A stretch of 64,000 nt of DNA from Microvelia longipes (taxonomy: Eukaryota > Arthropoda > Insecta > Hemiptera > Veliidae), in the NCBI GenBank assembly GCA_018340805.1, contig JACMZG010000032.1:6634371-6698370 (forward strand), given 5' to 3'. The notes beneath the pieces were generated by a model that was not told the DNA's origin, did not search any database, and saw nothing but the letters and a program-made list of their open reading frames with translations. How positions within the stretch are numbered: the stretch's first letter is position 1; every line of letters starts with the position of its first letter. Of the stretch, positions 10,600 to 21,748 are shown in pieces. A program made the position numbers and the translations under genes.

Positions 10600-11560
10600 A
10601 ACTTTTCATTACTTTTGATTCGCTACGCTCATCCTCCCAACTTCGGACTCGCTTCACTAGTCCTCAGATAGTAAATACATCTGTTTCATTCCCAGCGGTA
10701 ACCGCCCAGGCACTGACCACGCTCAATGCATCTTAACTTTTATGATCCAACAAAATTCATGGTTATACTAGCCGTACTGAAACGAAACTTAGCGAACTTT
10801 TTTATCACTTAATTGAATAATTTTCCGATTTCCATTTTTTTTAAAACGTACCTAAACCTTAACACGTAAATTAAAGCAAGTTATTCAATTAAAATTGAAC
10901 TCAGGCTGACAACGAAATGAAACATCTACTAATACATATCTACATGAATGCCAAATCTTAACTCGATCCCTAGATTTTCGCGCGTATTATGAATTTTCAA
11001 AATTTTTGTCGTGTCTATATTGGGGGTTAATGACAACTGCACCTTCAGGTACTACAACTGCACCTTTAGACTGATTTTTGTAAAAAAGTTTATTTATTTA
11101 TTTACACACTTGATGTTACTTTATTACAAAGTTTTTCAGTTGTCAAAATTTTACAATAAAATAAAAATAACAAGGAAAACAAATTGATTGTAAATTATTA
11201 CATAGACTGCATAAACATAGACAGCATAATTTGAATAAAAAACTTGATTAAAAAAAAGCATGACATTACATGAGTTATTTTGTTAAGTTATTTATTATGT
11301 TTATGTTTAGTGTATTTATGCTTGAGAGTGGAAACATAATGTTGCACCTTTAGATTGATTTTTGTACAAAGTTTCAACTCTCAAGCATAAATACACTGGG
11401 CGCTACGCTATAAAACACACACATACACATTTACAGACAGACTACATTGTAAACTCTACTTAGGAACAACAGCTAAAACGGATATTCCGGTGACACCCCG
11501 ATTTCGGATTTTTTTGCAAACACAATACTTTTCTATATACCTACAGAATAAATAATGAAA
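10600..11560 (-). mobile_element. Repeat family R, long reverse copy with internal insertion
   Basis: Runs from the R 3' modules ('ttcgctacgctcatcctccc') to the R start ('ttttgcaaacacaatactttt'). Between about 11,050 and 11,340 extra AT-rich sequence is bracketed by repeats of 'caactgcacctt'/'gcacctttagactga', which indicates a local duplication or insertion. No coding frame. Confidence 0.65.
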
Positions 11561-12029
11561 ATAATAATATAATAATATATAAATAATATAATACAATAAG
11601 TAATAATAGGTCTATCGTACAAAAATCGTAAAGCTGATGGTAATCACTGTGACTAATCATAGGCAAGCATTACCACTAGGAGGTATTTATATGCAATACT
11701 TGAGATGGAGTAGGACTTATTACTATCTTATTAAAATAAGTCTCACTCGATCTCAATCATTTCTCCCCTTATATTCCTATAATGTAATTTTATTTATACT
11801 TAGGTCTCCTACAATCCTAGTGAATTTAAATTCTTAATCGAAATTCTTGCGTGAATTTAATCAAGTATTGGACTTTATAACGATTAAAAAAAATGTTTGG
11901 ATAATTTTACTCTACCGGTGTAGCTGACCGTGCTGCGAAAATTTGAGGAGGAAAGAAATTTGGCAACAAGAAGATTTCAAAGTAAGTAACAATTTGAAAA
12001 AATTCTTTATTAAATTATATTAGTGTTAT
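11561..12029. other. No recognised gene
   Basis: Includes a short (ATA)n-like run at 11,550-11,610 and a 66-codon open frame without recognisable motifs. Confidence 0.4.
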
Positions 12030-12353
12030 CATAGAGTTATATACTAGAGAAGGCATTGCCTATCTCAATACGTTAAGAGTCCTGAAACATCATTTTGGGG
12101 CTCTCATGGGCTCTATGTAACCTCAATGAAACCTCCTCTAAAAGTGAGTTAAGGTTTTAATGAATCAATTGTTTTCAGCTTCCTACACATAGATTGTGTT
12201 TTGTTTATATTTTCAGCATTCTACTATATAAGTCACTGCGTTTTGGTCTCTTCATTTCATTATATTAATAATCAAGGGTGGTCACTGGCCAGGTTATTTT
12301 TTTTATTTTTTAAAATTCAACAAATAGGACCCCTCTAGTAGTATATCTCCATG
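12030..12353 (-). mobile_element. TIR element M, reverse copy
   Basis: Begins CATAGAGTTATATACTAGAG and ends CCCCTCTAGTAGTATATCTCC ATG. Inside are 'ggggctctcatgggctctat' and 'aacctcctctaaaagtgagt', then 'taaaattcaacaaatagg' near the far end, in the reverse order of the copy at 6,671. Length is about 324 bp. Confidence 0.75.
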
Positions 12354-12394
12354 AGTGATGTTAATTATCGCCTCCTCTCCAAATTTGAAATCTA

Positions 12395-12446
12395 TTCAAA
12401 GATCTTGAATGAATGGGGGGACGCACTAAGTCCATTTGCCGTAGAA
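12395..12446 (+). mobile_element. Left-end fragment of hAT-like family P
   Basis: 'aaagatcttgaatgaat', then 'gacgcactaagtcc' and 'atttgccgta' match the first 50 bp of element P. The rest is missing. Confidence 0.55.
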
Positions 12447-13202
12447 CAATTCGTAGTATAGAGACGACAGGATTTATTTACACTTAAGCTTCATCCTCCT
12501 ATAACGAATTTAAAATATTCACACGTTATCATTGGTTTTGTGCCAAGGATCTAAATAAAAAAGAAAACCTGAAATATAATGAAGAATACAAAAATTTTTG
12601 ACTTTATAATAAGATGACCCTTGAACTTTCTTTATTTGTAAAAAGATGAGTAGGGCACGACAATGAGGTTTAGTTGACTTTCCCTTAGATACGTTTTCAA
12701 GTCCTCCAAAATACATCTTTATAGATACATAGAGATGGCAGTGTCTATCGCATATCATTGAGAACCAAATTTTTCAAGCCTGCTAACTTGCAGGAAATGG
12801 CCAAATTCATAATACACTAAAACACAAAGGGATAAAAATGATGTTCCTGTCTCTGTCAGTTTTATATAAAACAAACGCAAATATTGTAAGTTTATGGTTT
12901 AAATAAAACATTTATGGTTCTTTAATAAATTTGTAATAATCGGAATCAAACATTTGCGTTGAATTTGGAACGATTAAGTACTTGTTACTTTTACTCGTTC
13001 TCTCCGCATCAGATTCGCTTCGCTCGTCCTCGGTATATGAAAAACTTATCAGTTTTATAAGATAAAATTTTATCAGCTTAAAAAATGTTCTCTTCTAACC
13101 TGCACACGATCTGCAAGGAACCACTTATTGCAAAAAACTGAAATTTGTGCGATTATCTAATTTTTTTAAAGAGCGCATTTATATGAAAGGCTCCACTCTG
13201 GA
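12447..13202. other. No recognised gene
   Basis: A 79-codon minus-strand frame (12,519-12,758) shows no motif. Positions about 12,985-13,040 hold a reverse R 3' module ('cagattcgcttcgctcgtcc'). The rest is unassigned. Confidence 0.4.
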
Positions 13203-13204
13203 TA

Positions 13205-13693
13205 AGGCGCGGTCGAATATCCACGGCCTTCTAGAACGTTGGATCACCAACAAACTTTTTTTATAACTTTTTTTTTCAAAAATTTCAGTAATTAGCCGGA
13301 TTTGTGATAAATGAAGCCTATTTCCGTAATTTGCACGCTCTTTTGGTTAATCTCAAAGAGTATTTACATTCACTCAACGATTTATTTTTAATCTAACTTG
13401 GTACATACTAAACTACTGTTAGACGTCAATGTTAACAAATATGACATGTCAAAATATAACACAAAATATTGACGTCTAACAGTAGTTATGTATGTACCAA
13501 GTTAAATTAAAAATAAATCGTTGAGTGAATGTAAATACTCTTTGAAATGACCCAAAATAGCGTGCAGATTACTGAAATAGGCTTCATTTATCACAAATCC
13601 GGCTAATTACTGAAAATTTTGAAAAAAAAGGTTATAAAAAAAGTTTGTTGGTGATCCAACGTTCTAGAAGGCCGTGGATATTCGACCGCGCCT
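13205..13693. mobile_element. Palindromic element F2
   Basis: Near-perfect palindrome with arms of about 230 bp. It starts AGGCGCGGTCGAATATCC and ends GGATATTCGACCGCGCCT, flanked by TA (13,203-13,204 and 13,694-13,695). The inner arm landmark GACGTCTAACAGTAGT sits around a loop of roughly 40 bp. The TA flanks fit a Tc1/mariner-type MITE. Arms differ by only a few substitutions and indels, suggesting a fairly recent origin. Confidence 0.85.
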
Positions 13694-13695
13694 TA

Positions 13696-14384
13696 TAGGC
13701 AAACTATGCTTTTCCATCATAAGTTAAGGTATTTTTTAGAAAAATTTGGTTTGAAGTAGTACAAAATGAGCCACATTATTTAAGCCTGGCTTTTGGACCA
13801 TAAAAGGAAAGAGAGTCTGACGTAGAGGAAATGAAAGAAACGATAGCGATAAGAAGAAAAATATTTATACTTGGAACTTTCTCTGCACTGTATACGAGTG
13901 CTTTCCTTTGCAAGAATATTTCCATCTCCATTACCATAGAGAAGGTATAACTTCTCTATGGGTTGCTTGTTCTAAGAAAGTAAGACTAACAGTATCACTT
14001 TGCCAGAATCGATTTATTTTAAAATTATCACATCTCACTCTTTAGTTTAAACTTTTACCGATGGTATTAATTTAAAACATTTCTGGACTTGCTAATGGTG
14101 CTAATGGAAGGTTTTATACTCGTCGAATCGTATGTACTAAACCAATTATCAGTGCGATCCGATGCGGTGTGTAAACGGCGTTAAGTCTTTAGAGATAACG
14201 TCATACAGGCGTTTCCATGGTGTAGGAGGGGAAAACCTGTCTCGAGTCTCAGTCTTCTTGTGTGTTTCATCTGATATTCGAGAAAATTCCAAACTGAATT
14301 TGGGAAGTCCCTCTACTAGAATAATTCCTTTAAAAGGCATTGCACTTTAAAGTTGAAGGCTAAATATCTATAGATCTGCCTACC
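13696..14384. other. No recognised gene
   Basis: Overlapping open frames on both strands at 14,149-14,350 (about 62 codons each) have no identifiable motif. Composition is slightly less AT-rich than the surroundings. Confidence 0.35.
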
Positions 14385-14405
14385 AATATATATTATATAT
14401 ATATT

Positions 14406-14440
<35 letters not shown>

Positions 14441-14443
14441 TAT
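14385..14443. repeat. (AT)n tract with internal TATATAAT dyads
   Basis: An AT run broken by 'ttatatata' inversions, giving self-complementary blocks. Confidence 0.9.
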
Positions 14444-14444
14444 A

Positions 14445-15430
14445 TCGCTACGCTAATCCTTCCTACTCGCTTAGGTCGTTCTTAAAATATATGAGTCGTT
14501 AAATTTGCAGCACAACTTCGAACTCGCTTCACTCGTACTCAGATAGTAAATACATTTCTTTATTCTCAGCGGTCCCCTATCCAGCATTGACCATGCTTAA
14601 TGTTGCTTATATTTTATGATCCAACAAAAATCATGAATATAAAAGTTGTTTTAAAACTCTTTTGTTTATGACGTAAAGCTATACACTTGTACCGAATTTC
14701 AATTCAACTAGATCATTCTTTGTTTTTTTTTGTACAATTTTTTAAATAACGTACACAAGTCATTTGTAAAAAGTTAAACTAATGCTGATACTGAGATGAA
14801 ACTTGGTAAATATGTTAGTCTTACACATAGCTACATACTTGACAAATCTCAATCCGACCTCATCATTTTTTGTGATCAATAAGTTTTTAAAATTTTCGCT
14901 GTCATTATTGCGGTTTGATGACGCCATTAAACTTTTTTTTTAATAGCACAATTATCTCTATACTGATTTTTGTACAAAATTTCAACTCTCTAGCGTAAAT
15001 AAACTAGACGCTACGATGATAACACACACACACACAGATACAGACAAACGTCATTATGAAAACTTTTTAAAATGACTTTAAACATCTGAATCGGCCAATG
15101 ACAGTCGATATCCCTGGTTTCGGATTTTTTGCAAACATAATACTTTACCTATATAAAATAAAATAAAATAAAATGCCCGTTTTAGGGCCTTTCGGCCCAT
15201 CAGGGTATTCGCCCTGCGGGAACCAACTCAGGTGGGTTGCATCTACTACACTCTAAGAATTAATTAAAGTTGGCAAAATCTTTTTAATACAAATTTTATT
15301 CATAAAATCTTAGAGTATAGCCCGGGCTGCGAACCCCGGACCTCCGGTGCCGAAATCGAACGTCTTTACGATCACGGCCACGGAGGCAGACTACTTTACC
15401 TATATACCTTTGTAAAATGAGGAAGAGTAC
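14445..15430 (-). mobile_element. Repeat family R, reverse copy carrying a SINE
   Basis: Starts with R 3' modules ('cttcgaactcgcttcactcg', 'cagcggtcccc') and runs back through 'tcaactctctagcgtaaata' to the R start ('cggattttttgcaaacataa'). The start hairpin is split by SINE A at 15,156-15,391, whose target duplication is made from R sequence. The SINE is therefore younger than this R copy. Confidence 0.75.
15156..15391 (-). mobile_element. SINE family A, full copy with 15-bp target duplication
   Basis: The reverse copy runs from an AAAAT-repeat tail through 'gggcctttcggcccatca' to the tRNA-like head. In the SINE sense the head has box A-like TGGCCGTGATCG and box B-like GGGGTTCGCAGCCC. It is flanked by TACTTTACCTATATA (15,141-15,155 and 15,392-15,406). 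A tRNA head, an A-rich tail and a long duplication are the marks of LINE-driven retroposition. Confidence 0.9.
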
Positions 15431-15611
15431 TAATCAAAATTTTGACTGCAGAAAAGATTTCAGTTTCGTAATGAACTACTTTCCAAAATATTTCCACATA
15501 GAGGATAACTGACGGCAGCCACCTTTCTAAAAATACCATAACACAAGAATCTGTATAGTAAGCATAAAGAGCCCTGTTGTACCAGTACGTAGGGTACCTA
15601 GGTGTATCTAG

Positions 15612-15795
15612 AGTATAATCAGAAAGGTATTGTAATTGCTAAACATTATGAAATTCAGATTTAACCTGAATTATACGTTTCAGGGGTTTTAAGACATCCT
15701 GAATAGTTTTCCACAAAGTTGTCAGTCAATATGTGTGACAGTTTAAACTAAGTACAAAAATCAATGTCTAGGTGTATTTGTGCTATCTGGGAAAT
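15612..15795 (+). mobile_element. Repeat family R, 5' fragment
   Basis: 'gaattatacgtttcaggggt', 'cacaaagttgtcagtc' and 'gtacaaaaatcaatgtctag' follow the order of the R 5' half. It runs directly into the 71-bp satellite. Confidence 0.5.
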
Positions 15796-15804
15796 AGATA
15801 CATG

Positions 15805-16440
15805 TTTCCAGGCATAGAGATATATTGCTAGAGGGGACATACCCTATTTTAATACATTGAGAGGCTTGTAACATCTTTTCAGGCATAGAGATATATTACT
15901 AGAGGGGGCATACCCTATCTTAATACATTGAGAGGCTTGTAACATCTTTCCAGGCATAGAGATATATTACTAGAGGGGACATACCCTATCTTAATACATT
16001 GAAGAGGCTTGTAACATCTTTTCAGGCATAGAGATATATACTAGAGGGTGCATACCCTATCTTAATACATTGAGAGGCTTGTAACATCTTTCCAGGCATA
16101 GAGATATATTACTAGAGGGGGCATACCTATCTTAATACATTGAGAGCTTGTAACATCTTTCCAGCATAGAGATATATTACTAGAGGGTGCATACCCTATC
16201 TTAATACATTGAGAGGCTTGTAACATCTTTCCAGACATAGAGATATATTACTAGAGGGGGCATACCCTATCTTAATATATTGAGAGGCTTGTAACATCAT
16301 TCCAGGCATAGAGATATATTACTAGAGGGGGCATACCCTATCTTAATACATTGAGAGGCTTGTAACATCTTTCCAGGCATAGAGATATATTACTAGAGGG
16401 GCATACCCTATCTTAATACATTGAGAGGCTTGTAACAACT
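15805..16440 (+). repeat. 71-bp satellite made of an M-element end, nine copies
   Basis: The unit consists of CATAGAGATATATTACTAGA, then GGGGGCATACCCTATCTTAA, then 'tacattgagaggcttgtaac' and 'atctttccagg'. Units start near 15,813, 15,882, 15,954, 16,026, 16,097, 16,168, 16,236, 16,308 and 16,378. The first part is the M terminal inverted repeat and the rest is M subterminal sequence, so the array arose by amplifying one M end. Units are very similar, so it is young. Confidence 0.9.
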
Positions 16441-17535
16441 GAAAAGGATTTTGATAGCACTCCCCGGCGGCCCCCTTATTACACTAGCTATCTTTTTAAA
16501 TATTTTGTTTTCAAAGAAAGTGCGCTAATAAATCGTCATAAACTAATGCTTGATCCAATGTAAATTTAGCCCTACATAGGATATTATCATTCACAAAATT
16601 ATTTACATTAACTAAATTTAAATTAATTATTCAATCATTTTAAAACAATAAGATCGACATTTATTCTATAGAAATGATTTAAATTAAAAACTAGTAATAA
16701 CGATAAAATTGATTATGTTAATAATATTTCATAACTGAAACAATGTTTCGGGTCGTTCCAGGTTCACATGGTAGTGACATTATTTCCAGTCGTATTTGTT
16801 TGATCGAATTTAATAGTTATACGTGAATTCGGGAAAAGACGCTGCTGGTGTTAATATTATTATGAATTAGAGGATATCTGTATCGTGAAGACAAGCGAAG
16901 CGGATCCGAAGTGTATAATACGTTAAATATATAACATATTTAAATTATTTCATTTAGATTGTGTGTGTGTGTGTTTGCGTCTGTTATCATCACTACTGCC
17001 AACGTATTTTTGCTAGAGTGTTAAAACTTGGAACAATCTCGGAACTTCCGATTGACTTATGAAATTCGGAGGGTTAACTAGAAATGTGATTTAAATATGT
17101 ATTTATTTACAATTATAAGATGTTGAATTATTTTTTTTTAAATTCGTAAAAAAGAATCAATCTTATTTTTTGTTTATCAATGATGCTTGCGCCCAATTCA
17201 GTGCTGCCACCCTCTCTTGTCCTTACTCTCTGTGAGCACTCTACACTTTTGATTATCTAAAATTATGAAACACGCGGTGTTTCCTTACGTGTAGGCGTGG
17301 CCACCGGACAGCTGACCGTGACCAGTTGGTCCATAAACCCGACTTACTGACCAAAATAATTACTGATCACTTGACTACCGGTCACTTCCAAAATTAATCA
17401 AATAATCATGCCTAATTTAATCAAGTTTTGTAACTTAATGGATCCTAAAATCTTGTAAGGGGCACCGCCGCGGTCACCCATTTAGGTAATGACGCCACTC
17501 GATGCTGCTCCTTACATTAGTCACTTAACCAAAAC
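16441..17535. other. No gene; scattered R fragments
   Basis: R pieces are seen at about 16,862-16,912 ('agacaagcgaagcggatccg') and 16,960-17,040 (TG run, 'ctgttatcatcactactg'). The remainder, including a G+C richer piece at 17,260-17,350, is unassigned. Confidence 0.4.
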
Positions 17536-17539
17536 CTTA

Positions 17540-17548
17540 TATATATGG

Positions 17549-17586
<38 letters not shown>

Positions 17587-17612
17587 ATATTAATATATAT
17601 ATATATATAAAT
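17540..17612. repeat. (AT)n microsatellite
   Basis: Imperfect AT run of about 70 bp. Confidence 0.9.
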
Positions 17613-18545
17613 TTATATTATGTATTAAGGAAACAATAACATATACATATACATACATAATATACATGAATATTTTAACTACATGACTTGGCAATATTAT
17701 AATGTGGTATATCACTTCAAGTTTTATCTCACTTACTAAATATATTATATTACTTTTTTTATTTCTTTTATTTATTATTTATCTATTTTTATTATTTTAT
17801 ATTATATTTTTGTTCCTCAAATCAGCCTTTCAGCTGTGGTACTTTGTTCTATTTTTCTAATATATTTGTAACACATTAATTTAATTAGTACTAATTTCAA
17901 TTTATTTAATGGTATTTCTTTTAATTCAATTTGATTTCTTCATATTTATTCAGTTACTTTATAATTAATTCTTTAAGTATTAATTTCATTTTCATTTTAT
18001 TGGTTTATTAATAATTTTTAATCTCATTTCTCATTAATTTTTAAGTTATAGTTAGTAAGATCATGCAATATAAATAATAAATAAAACAATTGCATTAATA
18101 TAATGATCAGAATTTTGAATAAGTAAGCATGCAGTGCATGCATTTGTTTTAATTAATCACTTAAATTATTAATAATTTAATAAATAAATAAATAAATAAT
18201 TACTCTTAGTGCAACCAAGCTTGACAATTATATATACTTTATTCAATTTTATTTAATTTTATATTCATTTTTGTATATAGGGTAATACTGTCTGTTGTTG
18301 TATTCATAAAAAAAATAAACTTAAATAAATAACTTAAAACTAAATCTCAACTTAATTGGTTTGTTTTCGGAATTAATATTTTTTTAATTAACATATACAT
18401 TTGATATAATTATAATTGAACAAGAACTTTGTATCATGCGATGTTTTATGTATCACCCTATCTAGCTAACTTTATTTTTTCTCGTTATATAAATATTTGC
18501 TGTGTCATTAATTACTGCTAGTGACGTCATCAAAAAATTATATTT
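17613..18545. other. Extremely AT-rich, no gene
   Basis: T/A runs, TTTATT and TAAATAAA phrases (for example (AAAT)n near 18,180-18,200). No coding frame or named repeat. Confidence 0.5.
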
Positions 18546-18628
18546 GGTGAACCACAACTAGACCTAAAGATCAATTATTGCACTAATTTTCAACTCTCTA
18601 GCATAAACCATAGGGGAAGCGTAAAGGC
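18546..18628 (+). repeat. Left 85-bp direct repeat flanking T1
   Basis: Starts TTGGTGAACCACAACTAGAC and ends with 'aaaccataggggaagcgta'. It is nearly identical to 19,168-19,250 on the other side of element T1. Its second half ('caactctctagcataaa') resembles the reverse of an R segment. Confidence 0.85.
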
Positions 18629-19165
18629 CAAGAATAATACTATATATAGAAGGAGCACTACTGATAACACGAAAGGCGGTTCACTGGTGCAACTAAGTAA
18701 TGCTGCCACCCTAACAATATACAATTTTCTAAAAAAAAGTTGGCAATACTTCCGGTTGCTGAATTATTATGTTCTAATATTAATTAATGATTGATTATTC
18801 ATAAAATACTAATATAAATATCGATGCATTACAATATTTAAAGCATTTTAAATGTAGTTTAACGTATTATTAAAGTTATAATATAAAAAGTAGTCCTCGT
18901 CAACTAAATGTAGATTCTTGTATCCGCCACCCCTTTTGCCATCTAAGACCAGTTTTATTAAATACTCAGCAGGTGTTTAAGTTATTATATTTGTTCTTTA
19001 CGATCTTTCTTCATTAATAGATTATTTATGACAATATTTAAAATATTGTTTTTTGTCAGGTTGGCAGCATTACTTATTGCACCAGTCAACCTGCTTTCGT
19101 GTTATCAGTAGAATTACATTGTGTTTACGGTCCTGTCCTCCTTCTATATATAGTATTATTCTAAG
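18629..19165. mobile_element. TIR element T, copy 1
   Basis: The left end AAGAATAATACTATATATAG is complementary to the right end, CTATATATAGTATTATTCTAAG. The subterminal segment 'actggtgcaactaagtaatg' ends 'ctgccaccctaacaa' and recurs inverted at 19,055-19,085. The right end carries an extra stretch of about 27 bp ('gaattacattgtgtttacgg'...) that the left end lacks. The copy at 46,396 shows the same asymmetry in opposite orientation. No coding frame. Confidence 0.75.
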
Positions 19166-19167
19166 TT

Positions 19168-19250
19168 TTTGGTGAACCACAACTAGACCTAAAGATCAAT
19201 TATTGAACTAAGTTTTAACTCTCTAGCATAAACCATAGGGGAAGCGTAAA
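19168..19250 (+). repeat. Right 85-bp direct repeat flanking T1
   Basis: Second copy of the flank at 18,546. Differences are few (for example 'ttgaactaagttttaac' against 'ttgcactaattttcaac'). It is far too long to be an ordinary transposition duplication. Confidence 0.85.
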
Positions 19251-19482
19251 AGCAAAAAGTGTCGTCACCGTTTTCAAGGAAAATAGATGAGCATGAGACA
19301 ACTTGTCCCATATAGAGTTTAAAAGTATTGGAGAAGAGTATAAAGGTTGTGTTTTTCTCTTTTAAGATCTAACATGCTTAATGTCAACTGACTTTAATTC
19401 TAGTCATTCTATATTTTCTTAGGATTCATAACTTTATAATGTTAAACAAGGTAAGAATAACATTAAATATGTACATTTAACT

Positions 19483-19724
19483 ATAATAATAATGCCCGTT
19501 TAGAGCCTTGCAGCTCATCAGGGATACCCCTGCGGGAACCACCTCGGGTGGTGTAGTAGCAACCGTTACGCTCAAAGTGAATTCTAAAGTTGGCGATAAT
19601 TTATCTAAGCAATAATCTTCTATAAACTGAGAGCGTAACCTGGGATGCGAACCCCAGACCTCCGTGGGTGTGAAAGGTCAGTGTAAAGACTAACGCCTTA
19701 ACGACCTCGGCCACGGAGGCGGCT
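19483..19724 (-). mobile_element. SINE family A, subfamily 2, full copy
   Basis: In sense orientation the head reads TGGCCGAGGTCGTTAAGGCG then TTAGTCTTTACACTG, and box B is GGGGTTCGCATCCC. That is close to the leucine/serine class of tRNA genes (from general tRNA knowledge). The body and the tail 'ctaaacgggcatt'+(ATT)n match family A. Compared with the copy at 56,841 it has extra sequence between boxes A and B; the copy at 31,356 shares this. Confidence 0.85.
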
Positions 19725-19869
19725 TACAATTAGCTACTACACAATAATAAAGAACTAAAACTTTATTCGACATGTCTATAACCCGACGATAGGAAGGATG
19801 CAGTTGTGCTACGAGTGCCCTAGGGAGTAGCAGGTTTCATGAGTTGGCTTCTGAGGCGTAACAGAGAAA

Positions 19870-20790
19870 TCCATATGGTTGACACAATATAATTGTGCGA
19901 GAGACACCTAGGAAATGTAAAAGCAAAATGCAATGCTACATCTGGGAACTGTTCCATCATTCGACATTCGTCATCATTGATGGCTCGACATAATGTCATG
20001 TCCCACTCTGTTTCGTTACGTCTAACTCATCAGGCTCTGTCGGCACCCTGTTTGCCCTTGTTTTGCTTGTTACCTTTCCTTGGTGTCTCTCGCACAATTA
20101 TATTTTGTCAACTATTCATGTTTCGCAAAACTCGGTTGTATCAAAATGATATATGTTTTGCTTGCCATGCATGATGGCGGTAAGAGAGCACCGCTCGTCT
20201 CTGGTAAGTACTTCACATTATATTCTTCGGAATTTTAATTAAAGGTCAAAGTGAGTTCAGGCTCTCTAGGTGCTCTGATGAGTTAGACGTAACGAAACAG
20301 AGTTGGGCATGACATTATATAGAGCCATCAATGATGACGAAAGTCGAATGATGGAACAGTTCCTAGATGTAGCATTGCATTTTGCTTGTTACATTTCCTA
20401 GGTGTCTCTCGCACAATTATATTTTGTCAACTATTCATATTTTGCAAAACTCGGTTGTATCAAATGATATATGTTTTGCTTGCCATGCATGATGGCGGTA
20501 AGAGAGCACCGCTCGTCTCTGGTAAGTACTTCACATTATATTCTTCGGAATTTTAATTAAAGGTCAAAGTGAGTTCAGGCTCTCTAGGTGCTCTGATGAG
20601 TTAGACGTAACGAAACAGAGTGTGACATGACATTATGTCGAGCAATCAATGATGACGAATGTCGAATGATGGAACAGTTCCCCAGATGTAGCATTGCATT
20701 TTGCTTGTTACATTACCTAGGTGTCTCTCGCACAATTATATTATGTCAACTATTCATGTTTTCCTAAACTCGGTAGTATCAAAGGATATA
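19870..20790. repeat. X repeat array: one inverted arm plus tandem 319-bp units
   Basis: A forward piece (19,878-20,045; 'ttgacacaatataattgtgc') is followed by reverse-oriented units. Landmarks 'gatatatgttttgcttgcc' (about 20,145 and 20,465) and 'tctctaggtgctctgatgag' recur with a period of about 319 bp. A single dispersed copy lies at 36,130. No gene is recognised; the 93-codon frame at 19,893 lies inside the inverted part and is a by-product. Confidence 0.75.
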
Positions 20791-21735
20791 ATCCATATAG
20801 CTTTGTCCTATCAAAGATCCGAGGAAATAAACAAGCTGGCTTAAAATTTGTAAATTTAAAAATCAGATAAAAACAATACGATAGACGACCCTGCCATCTG
20901 TGACCCATTTCGAAACGTTGGAATTGAAATCTTTGTTTTCATGTAGTATAATGGTATTTACAAACTTTTCGAACTTCATTTTGCAAGAAGTCGTAAAGTG
21001 CTTTAAGTAGGACTTTTATTGAAGTACAACTTGAAAGTGTTTTATTGTTTCTATAAAGATATCCAAGTTAATATTGTCTGCGATAGTCAGAGCTTTAACG
21101 CAGTGATGCTTGTCTATTGCCGAGTTACTAAAATCGCTGTGTCTGTTTGTTATCATGGTTGTTCCCTTTCTCAACGTGTGTTAAAGAGTTGAAAGAAGAA
21201 AACTCGATTTTTAGATCTACAATCTTAAAATCATTCCTCCACGTTGTGTATTAATTTTACCTACTACCTATATTTAAATCTTACCACTATTTATTTTATA
21301 AAACAACTATTTATATAAATCATAATTAATAAAAGTGTTTTTTAATTAAAAAAAAGTATATATTTATTAAATGAAACAGGTATTTTAGCAAAAAAAAATA
21401 TAAAAGCGAATTTCGCAACATCTTTGTCAAAATATTTGATAAGTCCAATGAATCATCAAATTTCTATTAGAATAGAGAAAACAATATAGATATTATCAGG
21501 GAATTTGACACCAATTTTTAGTGATGTCATGTGGAGGTAAGGCGTCTTGTTGCTTGTGCACAGTGTCGACATTCCGATCTGTCGGCCTTACGATTGACCT
21601 TTTATTGTTTTCATTAGATCAACGTGTCATGATGAGTGTGTGAAATGATCAAAATAAATAGTTAGGTAATAATAATAATAAAATAGAAAATAAATTAATC
21701 ATGAATTAGACAAATTTGAAAAAAAATGTTAAAGG
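20791..21735. other. No recognised gene
   Basis: AT-rich sequence with no open frame longer than 60 codons and no match to the repeats named here, apart from weak R-like phrases near 21,130 ('ctgtgtctgtttgttatcat'). Confidence 0.4.
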
Positions 21736-21748
21736 TAATCTGATAGAT

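Noticed and set aside
15805..16440. CRISPR-like array
   Set aside because: Repeats abut with no unique spacers, unit length 71 bp and eukaryotic context; it is a satellite.
19893..20174. 93-codon plus-strand frame
   Set aside because: Lies across the inverted part of the X repeat array; the frame is not kept in the other X units.
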